Of a stretch of 64,000 nt of DNA, positions 37,728-47,104 are shown in pieces. The notes under the pieces were generated by a model. That model made no database searches, had not been told where the DNA came from, and worked only from the letters and a program-made list of their open reading frames with translations. Every line of letters starts with the position of its first letter. The stretch's first letter is position 1. The position numbers were made by a program, and so were the translations under genes. Source of the stretch: an uncultured Alphaproteobacteria bacterium (GTDB lineage: Bacteria; Pseudomonadota; Alphaproteobacteria; Rhodobacterales; Rhodobacteraceae); NCBI GenBank assembly GCA_929200255.1, contig CAKMYZ010000008.1, positions 1 through 64,000 on the forward strand, read 5' to 3'.

Positions 37728-39968
37728 TTACTCCGTCGCGCCTTCGTAGGCGAATGATGCAACCCACAGGCTGCCCTCGCGTTGCACCGCGAACATAAAC
37801 TGCTCTGTCCCGCCGCTAATCTCGCGATCGAGGATCGTCATCAGGGTATCACGTTCACTCACTGTTTCACCTGTCGGGATGTATGAGGTAATCACGTCAC
37901 CAATGCGCAGGCCGCCTTCCGTTTCATTGGTCAGGGCGGCAACTTTGGTTAGCCAGCCCGAGCCCGCGAATACCGTTTCAAACTCCGTACCGTCTGCCAG
38001 CGTAACTTCCTGAATGACCGGCAAGAACCAGGCATGCGACTCTGTTTCGCCGGATGCCGGGTTCAGTGTATCAAATGTGACGCTGACTGTTGGTGACAGC
38101 TCTTCAGAGGATGTTTGTGCCCGTAGTACATTCGAAATGTCAGAAATAGCACTGATCGGGGTGCTGTTCACGCCAGTAATCACCAGGCCAGGCTCCACCC
38201 AGACAGGGGATACAGGACCGGCTTCAGCGATGATGTTAGATTGCTCGCCAGCTGCAACGAAAGGCAGTTGGACGGTCCAGTTAGCGGACACGCTTTCTAC
38301 TTCCGGAATGATTTCATTGCCGGGCGTCACGGCTGCAATATCCACCTCTGGACCTGCGCCGATCTCTGACACCGTATTTGGCGTGGCCGGCAATGTCATG
38401 GCGGCTGTTTCGGTGTCTGCGGCGGGGCGATTTGCTGTCTGATCTGGGAACTCGGAATTCGCAGCCGGCTCAGTAGCAGCCGGGCGCGGTGTTTCCACAG
38501 GCTCGGGCAGCGGCTCTGGTGCGGGGACCGTCGCCAGTTCTACATCTTCGGGGCGCGCGGATGGGCGCACAACAGGTGTTGGCGCATCCGCGACTTCAGG
38601 GCCCTCGACCACGGCAGGAGTCTCGGCGACAGGATCGGTTGAGGCTTGCGTTTCAGCAGGCGCAGCGGGTGGCTCGACAACAACTTCCGGTGCGACAGCT
38701 GCAACCTCTTCTTCAACAGGTTCTTCGGCCACAACCGCGCTGTCAGGCGCTACGGCTACGTCAGGCTCGGCGGGTGTTTCAGCAACGACCTGTGCTTCGG
38801 CTGTTTCGACAGCTGTGGTATCGGGCGCGGGTGTTTCTGTCGCAGGTGTTGAAGCTTGCTCAACAACAGGGGCAGTTTCTTCGCCGCCACTCATCACGAA
38901 AACGCCAACGCCAACCAGCAATGCAACGGCAGCAGCAGAGCCAAGCAACAATGGCATTTTTGACTTTTGCTCAGCCGCAGCGGCCATCTCAGCAGGGGCT
39001 GCGGTGGCAGTTGCAACTTTCAGAGGCGTGACATTGCCTTGCGCGCCCTCCATCATCTCAACCCACTCTTTGGCGGATTGAACGCGATCCTTTGGCAAAA
39101 CAGCGAGCGCCTTATCAAGAGCGGCCAGAAAATCATCTTCGTAGTCAGAGAAGCGACCAGCGAGCGGCTCATACGGATCGGCGTCGCCAGAGGCGATAGC
39201 TGCCAGACGCGCCTGTGAGTTTGGTGGAACATCGCCCGTAATCAGGTGATAGAAGGATGCACCCAATGCATAAAGGTCGCTACTTGGGCTTTGCTCGGAC
39301 CCGGCAATATAGAATTCCTGGGGCGAGTAGCCGTCTTTGACGACACGCAGGGCCGACAGAACGCGGCTTTGCTTGGTGGCTTCTTCGCGGGCGGCGCCAA
39401 AATCGATCAGGACAGGATGGAACTCCTTGTTGATCAAAATATTATCGGGCGAAATATCACGGTGCAGAATACCCTGATCGTGGATAAAGCCAACGGCGCC
39501 CAAAACCTCTTTGAGAATGGACTTGATCTGAACGGGCGTCAGACCATGGTTGGGGTCCTCGATCGTGTCGAGAAGATCACGCCCTTCGACAAAGTCGAGC
39601 GCCATATACGCTGTGTCATTGTCCTCGAATACCTGGTGAACGCCGACGATATTGGGGTGGTCCAGCTTTGCGAGGCTGCGAGCCTCTTGCACAAAAAGGC
39701 GAACAATCGATTTCAACTCATTCTGGTGCGCACGCGAACGGGCTTGGACCACGTAGCGGCTGCGACGGCAGAATGCGCCGGGGAAACACTCTTTAATAAC
39801 GATCTTCCGATCGAGGCTGTCATGGGCCAGATAGGTAATGCCGAACCCACCAGCATTCAGGAAGCTTTCGATGGTGTACTGGCCGTGCATCAACTTGGTG
39901 CCCGGCTTGAGTTCATCAACAAAGCTGTCCTTGTCGTCGGTATTCACTTGTTCTTGCGCCTTCGCCAT
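37728..39968 (-). CDS. Hanks-type Ser/Thr kinase with TM and PDZ-like periplasmic region
   Basis: This 746-aa protein begins with a kinase domain (about 30-310): Gly loop NAGGFGITY (38-46), VIKE with Lys59, HRDISPDN with catalytic Asp171, DFG at 189-191 and GYSPQE in the activation segment. A membrane helix lies at about 338-358, and then a long Ala/Pro/Glu/Val-rich linker (about 360-560). The distal part contains two stretches that look like PDZ modules: VEPGLVITGVNSTPISAISDI and GGLRIGDVITSYIPTGETVS. The distal region should be periplasmic and could sense envelope state. It is the first gene of the run. All catalytic residues are present. Confidence 0.9.
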   Translation of the reverse strand: MAKAQEQVNTDDKDSFVDELKPGTKLMHGQYTIESFLNAGGFGITYLAHDSLDRKIVIKECFPGAFCRRSRYVVQARSRAHQNELKSIVRLFVQEARSLAKLDHPNIVGVHQVFEDNDTAYMALDFVEGRDLLDTIEDPNHGLTPVQIKSILKEVLGAVGFIHDQGILHRDISPDNILINKEFHPVLIDFGAAREEATKQSRVLSALRVVKDGYSPQEFYIAGSEQSPSSDLYALGASFYHLITGDVPPNSQARLAAIASGDADPYEPLAGRFSDYEDDFLAALDKALAVLPKDRVQSAKEWVEMMEGAQGNVTPLKVATATAAPAEMAAAAEQKSKMPLLLGSAAAVALLVGVGVFVMSGGEETAPVVEQASTPATETPAPDTTAVETAEAQVVAETPAEPDVAVAPDSAVVAEEPVEEEVAAVAPEVVVEPPAAPAETQASTDPVAETPAVVEGPEVADAPTPVVRPSARPEDVELATVPAPEPLPEPVETPRPAATEPAANSEFPDQTANRPAADTETAAMTLPATPNTVSEIGAGPEVDIAAVTPGNEIIPEVESVSANWTVQLPFVAAGEQSNIIAEAGPVSPVWVEPGLVITGVNSTPISAISDISNVLRAQTSSEELSPTVSVTFDTLNPASGETESHAWFLPVIQEVTLADGTEFETVFAGSGWLTKVAALTNETEGGLRIGDVITSYIPTGETVSERDTLMTILDREISGGTEQFMFAVQREGSLWVASFAYEGATE

Positions 39969-40509
39969 TCTTACATCCAGCTCTCAACATACGTTGGCCA
40001 ATCGGAGTTGCCTTTGGCCGCTATTTTTTAGGTCTCATTCAAATTAGGCCAAAAAGTGACGCTAACTTGTTGTTTAGTGGTTCTTAATCGAAGCATTCCG
40101 CGACCATTACATCGCGCATTTGAAACAGTGACCGGCGGAATTTTGCCGATTCACCTCTGTTTTAACTGAAAAATCACCGATTCTATGGCGAAGGTGTGTC
40201 GAAATAATAGAGGATTGGGAAACATACGCTCATCTCATGCTCTCTCCCGGTTTGGTCCGGGGCTGGTTTGTGCTTTGCACCTTTGTTGGGCACGGGTGTT
40301 GTGCTTTTTAGTCTTGTCACCCGATTCGATTGGCTGAGTATAGCCACGAGAATATTGCAGATGCAGCATCTAGGTTGCGAAATGTCTTCTAGTGTTGCAC
40401 AGGCTCCCCTGATGCCTTGTCGTTCCCTAATGTCAGTAGCTTGCTCAGTCGCCCTTTTCCTTCGGCCACCGCCGCACTAGGTTTGCCTGACCAAACCAAA
40501 GGCCAACCC
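39969..40509. other. 541-base divergent spacer before kinase and ABC genes
   Basis: No credible gene is present. It separates the kinase start (minus) from the ABC ATPase start (plus) and should hold promoters for both. The part near the kinase is AT-rich. A weak GCAC/GTGC stem followed by TTTTT lies near 40288-40310 but serves no gene I can identify. In-frame codons upstream of the ABC ATPase start do not resemble the family. Confidence 0.45.
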
Positions 40510-41436
40510 ATGTCAGCAATCGTATCTGTCCGCAACTTGCGCAAGGCCTATGCCGGTGGGTTTGAGGCGTTGAAAAACGTCAGCCTGGATATTGAAGAGG
40601 GTGAGGTGCTTGCCCTGCTTGGGCCTAACGGTGCGGGCAAGACCACCTTGATCTCAACAATCTGCGGGATCACCGTTCCAACGGCAGGGAAAATCACGGT
40701 TGGTGGCCACGATACCCAAACTGAATTTCGGGCGGCCCGCGCCCTGGTTGGGCTGGTCCCGCAAGAGATTCACCTGGAACCCTTCGAGACAGTCATGAGC
40801 ACCGTCAGCTTTTCGCGCGGGTTGTTTGGCAAGCCGCGTGATGACACCTTCATTGAAGAGATCCTCGACCGGCTTTCACTGGGCGACAAGAAGGACAGCA
40901 AGGTCATGACGCTTTCAGGCGGAATGAAGCGCCGTGTACTGATCGCCAAAGCGTTGAGCCATGAGCCGCGCGTCCTGTTTCTTGATGAACCTACGGCTGG
41001 TGTCGACGTCGAGCTGCGCAAAGACATGTGGGAGGTTGTGGCGGGCCTGAAGGCATCAGGCGTCACTATCATCCTGACGACCCACTATATAGAAGAAGCA
41101 GAGGCCATTGCCGACCGTGTTGGTGTCATCAACAAAGGAGAGATCCTTTTGGTGCAGGACAAGGTCGACCTGATGGCGCAAATGGGCAAGAAGCAATTGC
41201 GCATCGAATTGTCCGAGCCCGCGCCTGCGATCCCGGATGCGCTGAGCAGATATAACCTTGCCCGCGCTGAAAATGGTTTGACCCTTACATATACCTATGA
41301 TGCTACGGGCGAACGCACAGGCATTACGACCCTATTGAATGACCTGCAAAAGGCCGGGTTGCAGATGAAGGACATCCAAACCCAGCAAAGCAGCCTGGAA
41401 GACATTTTTGTCGGCCTGGTAAAGGAAACAGCATGA
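40510..41436 (+). CDS. ABC-2 type exporter ATP-binding protein
   Basis: This 308-aa ATPase drives a YadG/YadH-like exporter of the ABC-2 class. Walker A is GPNGAGKTT (about 38-46), the signature LSGGMKRR (about 135-142), Walker [11 protein letters not shown] (about 155-164), and the H-loop [11 protein letters not shown]-terminal regulatory extension (about 225-308) contains [21 protein letters not shown] 40510 was chosen because upstream in-frame codons do not fit the family. The stop overlaps the permease start (ATGA). The substrate is unknown. Confidence 0.92.
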   Translation: MSAIVSVRNLRKAYAGGFEALKNVSLDIEEGEVLALLGPNGAGKTTLISTICGITVPTAGKITVGGHDTQTEFRAARALVGLVPQEIHLEPFETVMSTVSFSRGLFGKPRDDTFIEEILDRLSLGDKKDSKVMTLSGGMKRRVLIAKALSHEPRVLFLDEPTAGVDVELRKDMWEVVAGLKASGVTIILTTHYIEEAEAIADRVGVINKGEILLVQDKVDLMAQMGKKQLRIELSEPAPAIPDALSRYNLARAENGLTLTYTYDATGERTGITTLLNDLQKAGLQMKDIQTQQSSLEDIFVGLVKETA

Positions 41437-42194
41437 ACCTCAATGCCGTCCTGACCATTTACATCTTCGAGATGCGGCGCTTCTTTCGGACGCTGACGCA
41501 AAGCTTCATCTCGCCGGTTCTGTCGACTTCGCTCTACTTCGTGGTGTTTGGTGCGGCTATCGGCAGCCGGATCGAAACGGTTGAGGGTGTCAGCTATGGC
41601 GCATTCATCGTGCCAGGCCTGATCATGTTGTCGGTCATGACACAGGCGACGGCCAACGCGAGTTTTGGGATATACTTTCCGAAATTCATTGGCGCGATCT
41701 ATGAACTCTTGTCGGCACCGGTCAGCTTTCTTGAAATCGTGGCGGGGTATGTCGGCGCAGCTGCGACTAAGGCGCTGTTCATCGGGTTGATCATTCTGGT
41801 GACGGCGTTCTTTTTTGTTGATCTTCAGATTGCGCACCCGCTGGCGATGATTGCATTCCTTGTCCTGACCTGCGTCAGCTTTGCGCTGCTTGGGTTTATC
41901 ATTGGGATCTGGGCGGGTAATTTTGAACAGCTGCAACTGATCCCGCTCTTGATTATTACACCGCTCGTTTTCCTTGGCGGATCATTTTATTCCATCACCA
42001 TGCTGCCACCGATCTGGCAGACGGTGACGCTGTTCAACCCCGTTGTTTACCTGATCAGTGGTTTCCGTTGGTCTTTCTTTGGCACAGCAGATGTCAGTAT
42101 TGGCGTGTCACTTTTTGCCATCGCGCTATTCACCGGGGCGTGCCTTGCCAGCATCTGGTGGATTTTTCGCACCGGCTGGCGGATCAGGCAGTAA
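41433..42194 (+). CDS. ABC-2 type transporter permease
   Basis: This 253-aa integral membrane protein has about six helices and resembles YadH-type ABC-2 permeases. Family pieces are [23 protein letters not shown] near the N-terminus, [22 protein letters not shown] (about 55-76) and [37 protein letters not shown] (about 178-214). It pairs with the preceding ATPase, with which it overlaps by 4 bp. The S49 peptidase gene follows after 38 bases, which might indicate a shared transcript. Confidence 0.92.
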   Translation: MNLNAVLTIYIFEMRRFFRTLTQSFISPVLSTSLYFVVFGAAIGSRIETVEGVSYGAFIVPGLIMLSVMTQATANASFGIYFPKFIGAIYELLSAPVSFLEIVAGYVGAAATKALFIGLIILVTAFFFVDLQIAHPLAMIAFLVLTCVSFALLGFIIGIWAGNFEQLQLIPLLIITPLVFLGGSFYSITMLPPIWQTVTLFNPVVYLISGFRWSFFGTADVSIGVSLFAIALFTGACLASIWWIFRTGWRIRQ

Positions 42195-42232
42195 GACTTG
42201 TGCGCGGGCGATGAAGGTCTAAATATCCAAAT

Positions 42233-43027
42233 ATGAAAAGATTTATCCCCTTCATGAAGCCAGAGCCCTTTGTCGCCGTCATCCGGTTGCAGGGGGCCAT
42301 CGCCAATTCCGGGCGCGGTCTGGATAATCCCAGCCTTGGTCCGGTCATTGAAAAAGCCTTCTCCAAAGGTAAACCTGCCGCTGTCGCACTAGAGATCAAC
42401 TGCCCCGGTGGATCGCCCGTGCAATCGTCACTGATTGCATCCCGCATCCGGCGATTGGCCGATGAAAAGAAAATCCCCGTCTTTGCCTTTGTCGAAGATG
42501 TTGCGGCCTCTGGTGGTTACTGGCTGGCATGTGCAGCGGATGAGATTTTTATCGACAGCTGTTCCATCACCGGTTCAATCGGTGTGATCAGTGCGGGTTT
42601 TGGCGCGCAGGACGCGATTGAAAAACTGGGTGTGCAACGCCGGGTGCATACTGCTGGCAAGTCCAAGTCGATGCTGGACCCGTTCAAGCCGGAGAAGGCG
42701 GCTGATGTGAAAAAGCTTAAAAGCTGGCTCGAAGACCTACATGCAACCTTCATTGACTACGTAAAGTCGCGGCGCGGCCCAAAGCTGTCGGATAGTCCTG
42801 ATCTATTTACGGGCGAGGTCTACATCGGCCAAAAGGGGATCGACGAAGGGCTGGCAGATGGCATCGGTCATCTGGCGCCGATCATGAAAGAGCGCTTTGG
42901 TGATGAGGTGAAGTTTCGCCGTTACGGCCAAAAGAAACCACTGCTGGCCCGTTTCGGTACGCAGATTGTGGAGGATGCGGTCGCGGGCATCGAAGAGCGT
43001 GCCGCCTTTGCGAGGTTTGGTCTGTGA
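42233..43027 (+). CDS. S49 family serine peptidase (SppA/SohB-like)
   Basis: This 264-aa protease uses a Ser-Lys dyad. The nucleophile Ser lies in FVEDVAASGGYWLACAADEIF (about 85-105) and the general-base Lys in TAGKSKSMLDPFKP (about 140-153). The core LEINCPGGSPVQSS and SSITGSIGVI-like segments fit signal peptide peptidase A. Unlike full-length SppA it is a single-domain form and has no clear N-terminal membrane anchor, so it may be cytoplasmic or peripherally bound. Its stop overlaps the GTG of the 55-aa gene. Confidence 0.92.
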   Translation: MKRFIPFMKPEPFVAVIRLQGAIANSGRGLDNPSLGPVIEKAFSKGKPAAVALEINCPGGSPVQSSLIASRIRRLADEKKIPVFAFVEDVAASGGYWLACAADEIFIDSCSITGSIGVISAGFGAQDAIEKLGVQRRVHTAGKSKSMLDPFKPEKAADVKKLKSWLEDLHATFIDYVKSRRGPKLSDSPDLFTGEVYIGQKGIDEGLADGIGHLAPIMKERFGDEVKFRRYGQKKPLLARFGTQIVEDAVAGIEERAAFARFGL

Positions 43028-43191
43028 TCATCAAGGCAATCTTTGTTTTTCTGGCATTCATGCTTGTGTTGGGGATATTCGGCAAATGGCGGTTCCCGGG
43101 TCAGGCGCGACTAGAGCAGGCCAAATGCCCGAAATGCCTGCGCTACCGCATCGGGAAAGGGCCGTGCCAATGTCAGAAAAAAGGCAAATGA
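43024..43191 (+). CDS. 55-aa membrane protein with Cys-rich ribbon
   Basis: A short frame from GTG 43024 overlaps the S49 peptidase stop (GTGA) and ends at TGA 43191. It encodes one membrane helix (IFVFLAFMLVLGIFG) and then a soluble tail with two Cys pairs (CPKC, CQC), which could bind zinc. The tight coupling to the peptidase gene and overlap with the SDR gene argue for translation. No name is known to me; a small membrane-anchored zinc-ribbon partner of the peptidase is a guess. Confidence 0.65.
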   Translation: MIIKAIFVFLAFMLVLGIFGKWRFPGQARLEQAKCPKCLRYRIGKGPCQCQKKGK

Positions 43192-43964
43192 AGGCGCTCG
43201 TCACAGGCGGCGGTGCGCGGCTGGGGCAGGCGATGGCGCTCTATCTGGGGCGCCGCGGCTATGACGTGGCTGTACACTATGCCGGGTCCGAGAAGGGTGC
43301 GCATGACACCGTGGCGCAGCTTAACGCGATGGGTCGCAACGGTGTCGCGCTGCAAGCCGACCTGTTGGATGAGGATGCGATGCAAGCCTTGGTGGGCCGG
43401 GCAACCGACGGGCTTGGCGGGCTGCTGACGTGCTTGGTCAACAACGCCTCGGTCTTTGAATATGACAGTATCGACACCGCCAACCGGCAAAGCTGGGACA
43501 GGCATATGGAGTCAAATTTGCGGGCACCCTTTGTGCTGACGCAAAAATTCGCAGCCCATGTGCCGGAGCCTGTGATGGACGATATGGGCGAACCGGTTGC
43601 GCAAGCCCTGGTGCTGAACATGCTTGACCAGCGCATTCACAAGCTGACACCTGAGTTTATGAGCTATACAGTCGCCAAGATGGGTCTATGGGCTTTGACA
43701 CGCACGATGGCGCAGGCTCTCGCGCCAAGGGTTCGCGTGAACGGCATTGGGCCGGGCCCGACCTTGCAGGGTCACAGGCAAAGCAAATCCCATTTTGACA
43801 GGCAGCGGGCGGCGACCATCCTCAAACGTGGCGCAAACCCTGATGATATCACAGCGGCCTTGGGATATTTTCTTGATGCGCCGGGTGTAACGGGCCAAAT
43901 GCTGGCCGTTGACGGTGGTCAGCACCTCGCATGGGAAACGCCAGATGTACTTGGTGTGGAGTAG
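43170..43964 (+). CDS. SDR oxidoreductase, FolM-like
   Basis: This 264-aa short-chain dehydrogenase has TGGGARLGQAMALYL (cofactor loop, near residue 10), VNNASVFEYD (about 88) and the catalytic pair in SYTVAKMGLWALT (Tyr-x3-Lys). It resembles FolM-type dihydromonapterin/pteridine reductases of alphaproteobacteria, judged from HYAGSEKGA and GIGPGPTLQ. The start may be ATG 43170 or ATG 43188; both have purine-rich sequence upstream, and 43188 would give an ATGA overlap with the 55-aa gene. Confidence 0.83.
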   Translation: MSEKRQMKALVTGGGARLGQAMALYLGRRGYDVAVHYAGSEKGAHDTVAQLNAMGRNGVALQADLLDEDAMQALVGRATDGLGGLLTCLVNNASVFEYDSIDTANRQSWDRHMESNLRAPFVLTQKFAAHVPEPVMDDMGEPVAQALVLNMLDQRIHKLTPEFMSYTVAKMGLWALTRTMAQALAPRVRVNGIGPGPTLQGHRQSKSHFDRQRAATILKRGANPDDITAALGYFLDAPGVTGQMLAVDGGQHLAWETPDVLGVE

Positions 43965-44249
43965 CTAGGGCGACAAGTTGTGCACGGCTCTCTATATGTG
44001 TTCACAAAATTGTCACAAAGCGCATATTTTTCAATGCTTTAACGGGATATCAATTAAAATATCTTTGTTTATCAGAAGCTTAATAAAGTGCCTATTTTTT
44101 AGGCAATCCGTCGAAACCTGCCAAATACAACGAGAAATTCCCACTCGCAGAGATTTGCCCACTGAGTTATCCACAGAAACCGTGGATGCCTTTCCTCTTG
44201 TTCCCGGCGCGTTACCATTGCAGCCAACCGAGAATCACAGATCGCATAG
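43965..44249. other. Spacer before uvrC
   Basis: This 285-base stretch holds no gene. It is more AT-rich than its surroundings (about 44020-44100). It contains a 6-bp stem TGCCTA/TAGGCA with a T5 loop at 44089-44105 and one exact DnaA-box match TTATCCACA at 44167-44175. It presumably contains the uvrC promoter. Confidence 0.45.
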
Positions 44250-46118
44250 ATGACCGAGCAGCCAACCAAACAGACCAAGACCGGATACGACGTCATCCAA
44301 GGCTACCTGCGTACCCTGGACGCTTCTCCGGGGGTTTATCGCATGCTCGATGCCGACAGTCGGGTATTGTACGTTGGCAAGGCGCGGAATTTGAGGGCGC
44401 GCGTGTCGAGTTACGCCCGCCATGGTCAGCACTCGCCACGCATTGCCCGCATGATCCGCGAAACCGCTTCGATGATGTTTCTGACCACACGCACTGAAAC
44501 CGAGGCGCTATTGCTTGAGCAGAACCTGATCAAGCAGTTGAAACCCCGCTACAATGTCCTGCTGCGCGACGACAAATCCTTCCCGAACATTCTGGTCGCC
44601 AAAGACCACGCATTCCCGATGATCAAAAAGCACCGTGGGGCCAAGAAACAGAAGGGCAATTACTATGGCCCTTTCGCCGGAGCCGGGGCCGTCAACCGTA
44701 CGCTCAACCAGCTGCAACGGGTCTTTTTGCTGCGCAATTGTTCCGATAGTGATTTTGAAACCCGCACGCGCCCTTGCCTGCAATATCAGATCAAGCGTTG
44801 CTCTGGTCCCTGCTGCGGGCTGATCTCGGAAGGGGAATATGACCGCTCTGTCCGCGACGCCGAGAAGTTCCTGCAAGGCCGTACCAAGGGCATTCAGGAA
44901 GCGCTCGCCAAACAGATGCAGGACGCCAGCAAAGCGATGGCGTTCGAGCGCGCCGCCGCCCTGCGCGACCGGATCAAGGCGCTGACCCAAGTGCAATCCG
45001 CCCAAGGCATCAACCCGCAAAGCACAGCCGAGGCCGACGTGATTGCTCTGCACCGCGACGGTGGTCAAGCTTGCGTGCAGGTGTTCTTCATCCGGGCCAA
45101 CCAAAACTGGGGCAATCACGACTATTACCCACGTGTCTCTGGGGATGAGGATCCCTCTGAGGTGATGGAGGCCTTCGTCGGTCAATTCTATTCCAACCGT
45201 GAGCCTCCGCGGATGCTGATCCTGTCGCACGGCCTTGATAACGATGATCTGATGGCAGAGGCCTTAGCCGACAAAGCCGCGCGCAAGGTCGAGATCATCA
45301 TCCCCCAACGTGGCGAAAAAGCCGAATTGGTGCAAAATGCGCTGCGCAACGCCCGTGAGAGCCTCGCGCGCAAGATGTCTGAAACCGCGACGCAGGCCCG
45401 CCTGCTCAAAGGTGTGGCGGAGGCGTTTGAGATGGACAAGGTCCCGCAGCGGATTGAGGTTTACGACAACTCGCACATCCAAGGCGCGCACGCTGTTGGC
45501 GCGATGGTCGTCGCTGGCCCCGATGGTTTTGATAAAAACCAATATCGCAAGTTCAATATCAAGGATGCGAGCCTTACCCCAGGCGATGACTTCGGCATGA
45601 TGAAAGAGGTGCTGACCCGTCGTTTCCAACGCCTGCTGAAAGAAGATCCCGAGCGCACACAAGGCACATGGCCCGACTTGTTGCTGATCGATGGCGGGCA
45701 GGGTCAGGTGAGTGCTGTGCGCCAGATTATGGACGATCTTGGCGTCAGCGACATTCCCATGGTCGGCGTGGCCAAAGGTGAAGACCGCGACGCGGGCAAG
45801 GAAGAATTCCACCGCACCGGCAAACCTGTCATGGCGCTGCGGCACAACGATCCGGTGCTCTATTTTATCCAGCGGATGCGGGATGAGGTCCACCGCTTTG
45901 CCATCGGCACGCATCGTGCCAAACGGTCCAAGGCCATTGGTGCCACGCCGCTAGACGATGTGCCGGGCGTTGGGGCGACACGTAAACGGGCGCTACTGGC
46001 GCACTTCGGATCGGCCAAGGCGGTTGCGCGTGCGAACCTTGCCGACCTTAAGGCCGTAGACGGCGTGTCGGAAAAACTGGCACAGACGGTCTATGACTAT
46101 TTCCACGAAAACGGGTAG
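44250..46118 (+). CDS. uvrC: Excinuclease ABC subunit C
   Basis: UvrC (622 aa) makes the two incisions around DNA damage in nucleotide excision repair. The N-terminal GIY-YIG nuclease is at about 25-105 (SPGVYRML, LYVGKARNLRARV). The UvrB-interacting UVR motif is near 225-250, and the C-terminal RNase H-like nuclease includes IEVYDNSHIQGAHAVGAMVV (about 405-424) and LLIDGGQGQVSA (about 480). A helix-hairpin-helix pair ends the protein (DVPGVGATRKRALLAHFGS). Length is normal. Confidence 0.97.
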   Translation: MTEQPTKQTKTGYDVIQGYLRTLDASPGVYRMLDADSRVLYVGKARNLRARVSSYARHGQHSPRIARMIRETASMMFLTTRTETEALLLEQNLIKQLKPRYNVLLRDDKSFPNILVAKDHAFPMIKKHRGAKKQKGNYYGPFAGAGAVNRTLNQLQRVFLLRNCSDSDFETRTRPCLQYQIKRCSGPCCGLISEGEYDRSVRDAEKFLQGRTKGIQEALAKQMQDASKAMAFERAAALRDRIKALTQVQSAQGINPQSTAEADVIALHRDGGQACVQVFFIRANQNWGNHDYYPRVSGDEDPSEVMEAFVGQFYSNREPPRMLILSHGLDNDDLMAEALADKAARKVEIIIPQRGEKAELVQNALRNARESLARKMSETATQARLLKGVAEAFEMDKVPQRIEVYDNSHIQGAHAVGAMVVAGPDGFDKNQYRKFNIKDASLTPGDDFGMMKEVLTRRFQRLLKEDPERTQGTWPDLLLIDGGQGQVSAVRQIMDDLGVSDIPMVGVAKGEDRDAGKEEFHRTGKPVMALRHNDPVLYFIQRMRDEVHRFAIGTHRAKRSKAIGATPLDDVPGVGATRKRALLAHFGSAKAVARANLADLKAVDGVSEKLAQTVYDYFHENG

Positions 46119-46328
46119 GGCCTCAAAAACACATCACAGATGTCAGAGCAGGCAAAGTAACCGATCAGATTGGCGGAAAGACAATCCTCACGCGTACTTA
46201 AGCGAGGAAAGTGCAAAACCAGAAAGACATCTCCTCGCCACAGGAGCAGCCTAAGGTCGTCATTCGCATTGACGATACAACTATGTGGTGCAATTCTGGC
46301 GCTTAAGTGTTATTTTTGGAGAGTAGTC

Positions 46329-46835
46329 GTGAAAAAATTGGTGCCGCTCATGACGGTTGCTTTGGCCGCTTGCCAGGCAGGGAATAATCCCCAAGTCCTC
46401 GATAGTGGCGGCACTGGCGCAGCAATAGCCGTTACGCCGTCAACGTTTGGGCTAACCTCTATTTCGCCAAATAATCAGGCCGTTTGCACCGAACCTCGCC
46501 CAAGTGCGGGATCACAATTCGCATCGGCGGCAAATGCGGTAGCGGAAGGCAGCGTTGCCGGTGATGAGGGTGGGGCGGCAATTGGCGCCAACCTCACCGC
46601 CATTCGGGAGGCAGACGCTAGGATTGCAGGTGCTGTGCAGCAGATCGCTGCAATTGACGCAACCGATGAGTTTGAGAGAGTAGAGTATCTCTCTCATGGG
46701 CTATTTGGCCTTTGCCAGTTGATGACAACGAAACCCGGCCAAACCCTCACTGGTGCGCAGGTTGAAACCTTGATAGAGGCTGTGGTCGATGCATCGAAAT
46801 CCATCCCGGTCAAAGAGGAAGGATCCGGAGGCTAG
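46329..46835 (+). CDS. Putative small lipoprotein
   Basis: This 168-aa protein begins at GTG 46329, six bases after GGAGAG. A signal peptide with a lipobox (LMTVALAAC, Cys about 15) predicts an acylated lipoprotein. The mature part includes FGLTSISPNNQAVCTEPRP, a Gly/Ala-rich middle, and a helical C-terminus (ALTGAQVETLIEAVVDASK region); it has two further Cys residues. I recognise no family. In-frame codons upstream of 46329 lack signal-peptide properties. The spacer to uvrC is about 210 bases without a gene. Confidence 0.6.
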   Translation: MKKLVPLMTVALAACQAGNNPQVLDSGGTGAAIAVTPSTFGLTSISPNNQAVCTEPRPSAGSQFASAANAVAEGSVAGDEGGAAIGANLTAIREADARIAGAVQQIAAIDATDEFERVEYLSHGLFGLCQLMTTKPGQTLTGAQVETLIEAVVDASKSIPVKEEGSGG

Positions 46836-47104
46836 CCTCCAGCTCGTTATGAATGCGAACAGGATTGGATAAATCCGGTCCGATCTCAAACACGCTCCGG
46901 ACAACACCAATGGTCGGTGGACGGCCCATATGGCGAACATACGCTCAGCGATGGTGCACACGCGATGATTGCGGCAGCGCATGGCACCAATTGCCCCCAA
47001 TTGTTCAGTTCACCCATTCCGGCGCAGGGCTAGCATACCAAGAAATGATCTGGTGACCGGCATCGCGCTTTCCACTGCCGACACAAGCCGTTAAACCATC
47101 TGTC

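Noticed and set aside
38489..39031. 180-codon plus-strand frame rich in Arg and Gln
   Set aside because: It is the shadow of the Ala/Pro/Glu-rich linker of the kinase and has a skewed composition with no family match.
44167..44175. Exact DnaA-box match TTATCCACA upstream of uvrC, considered as a replication origin
   Set aside because: Only one box is present, with no cluster of boxes, no parAB or hemE-type origin genes and only modest AT-richness. A 9-mer is expected by chance about once in a region of this size.
46853..47056. 67-codon plus-strand frame between the lipoprotein and pgsA
   Set aside because: It has no ribosome binding site, low hydrophobic or domain content, and no family resemblance; the 269-base spacer is treated as non-coding.
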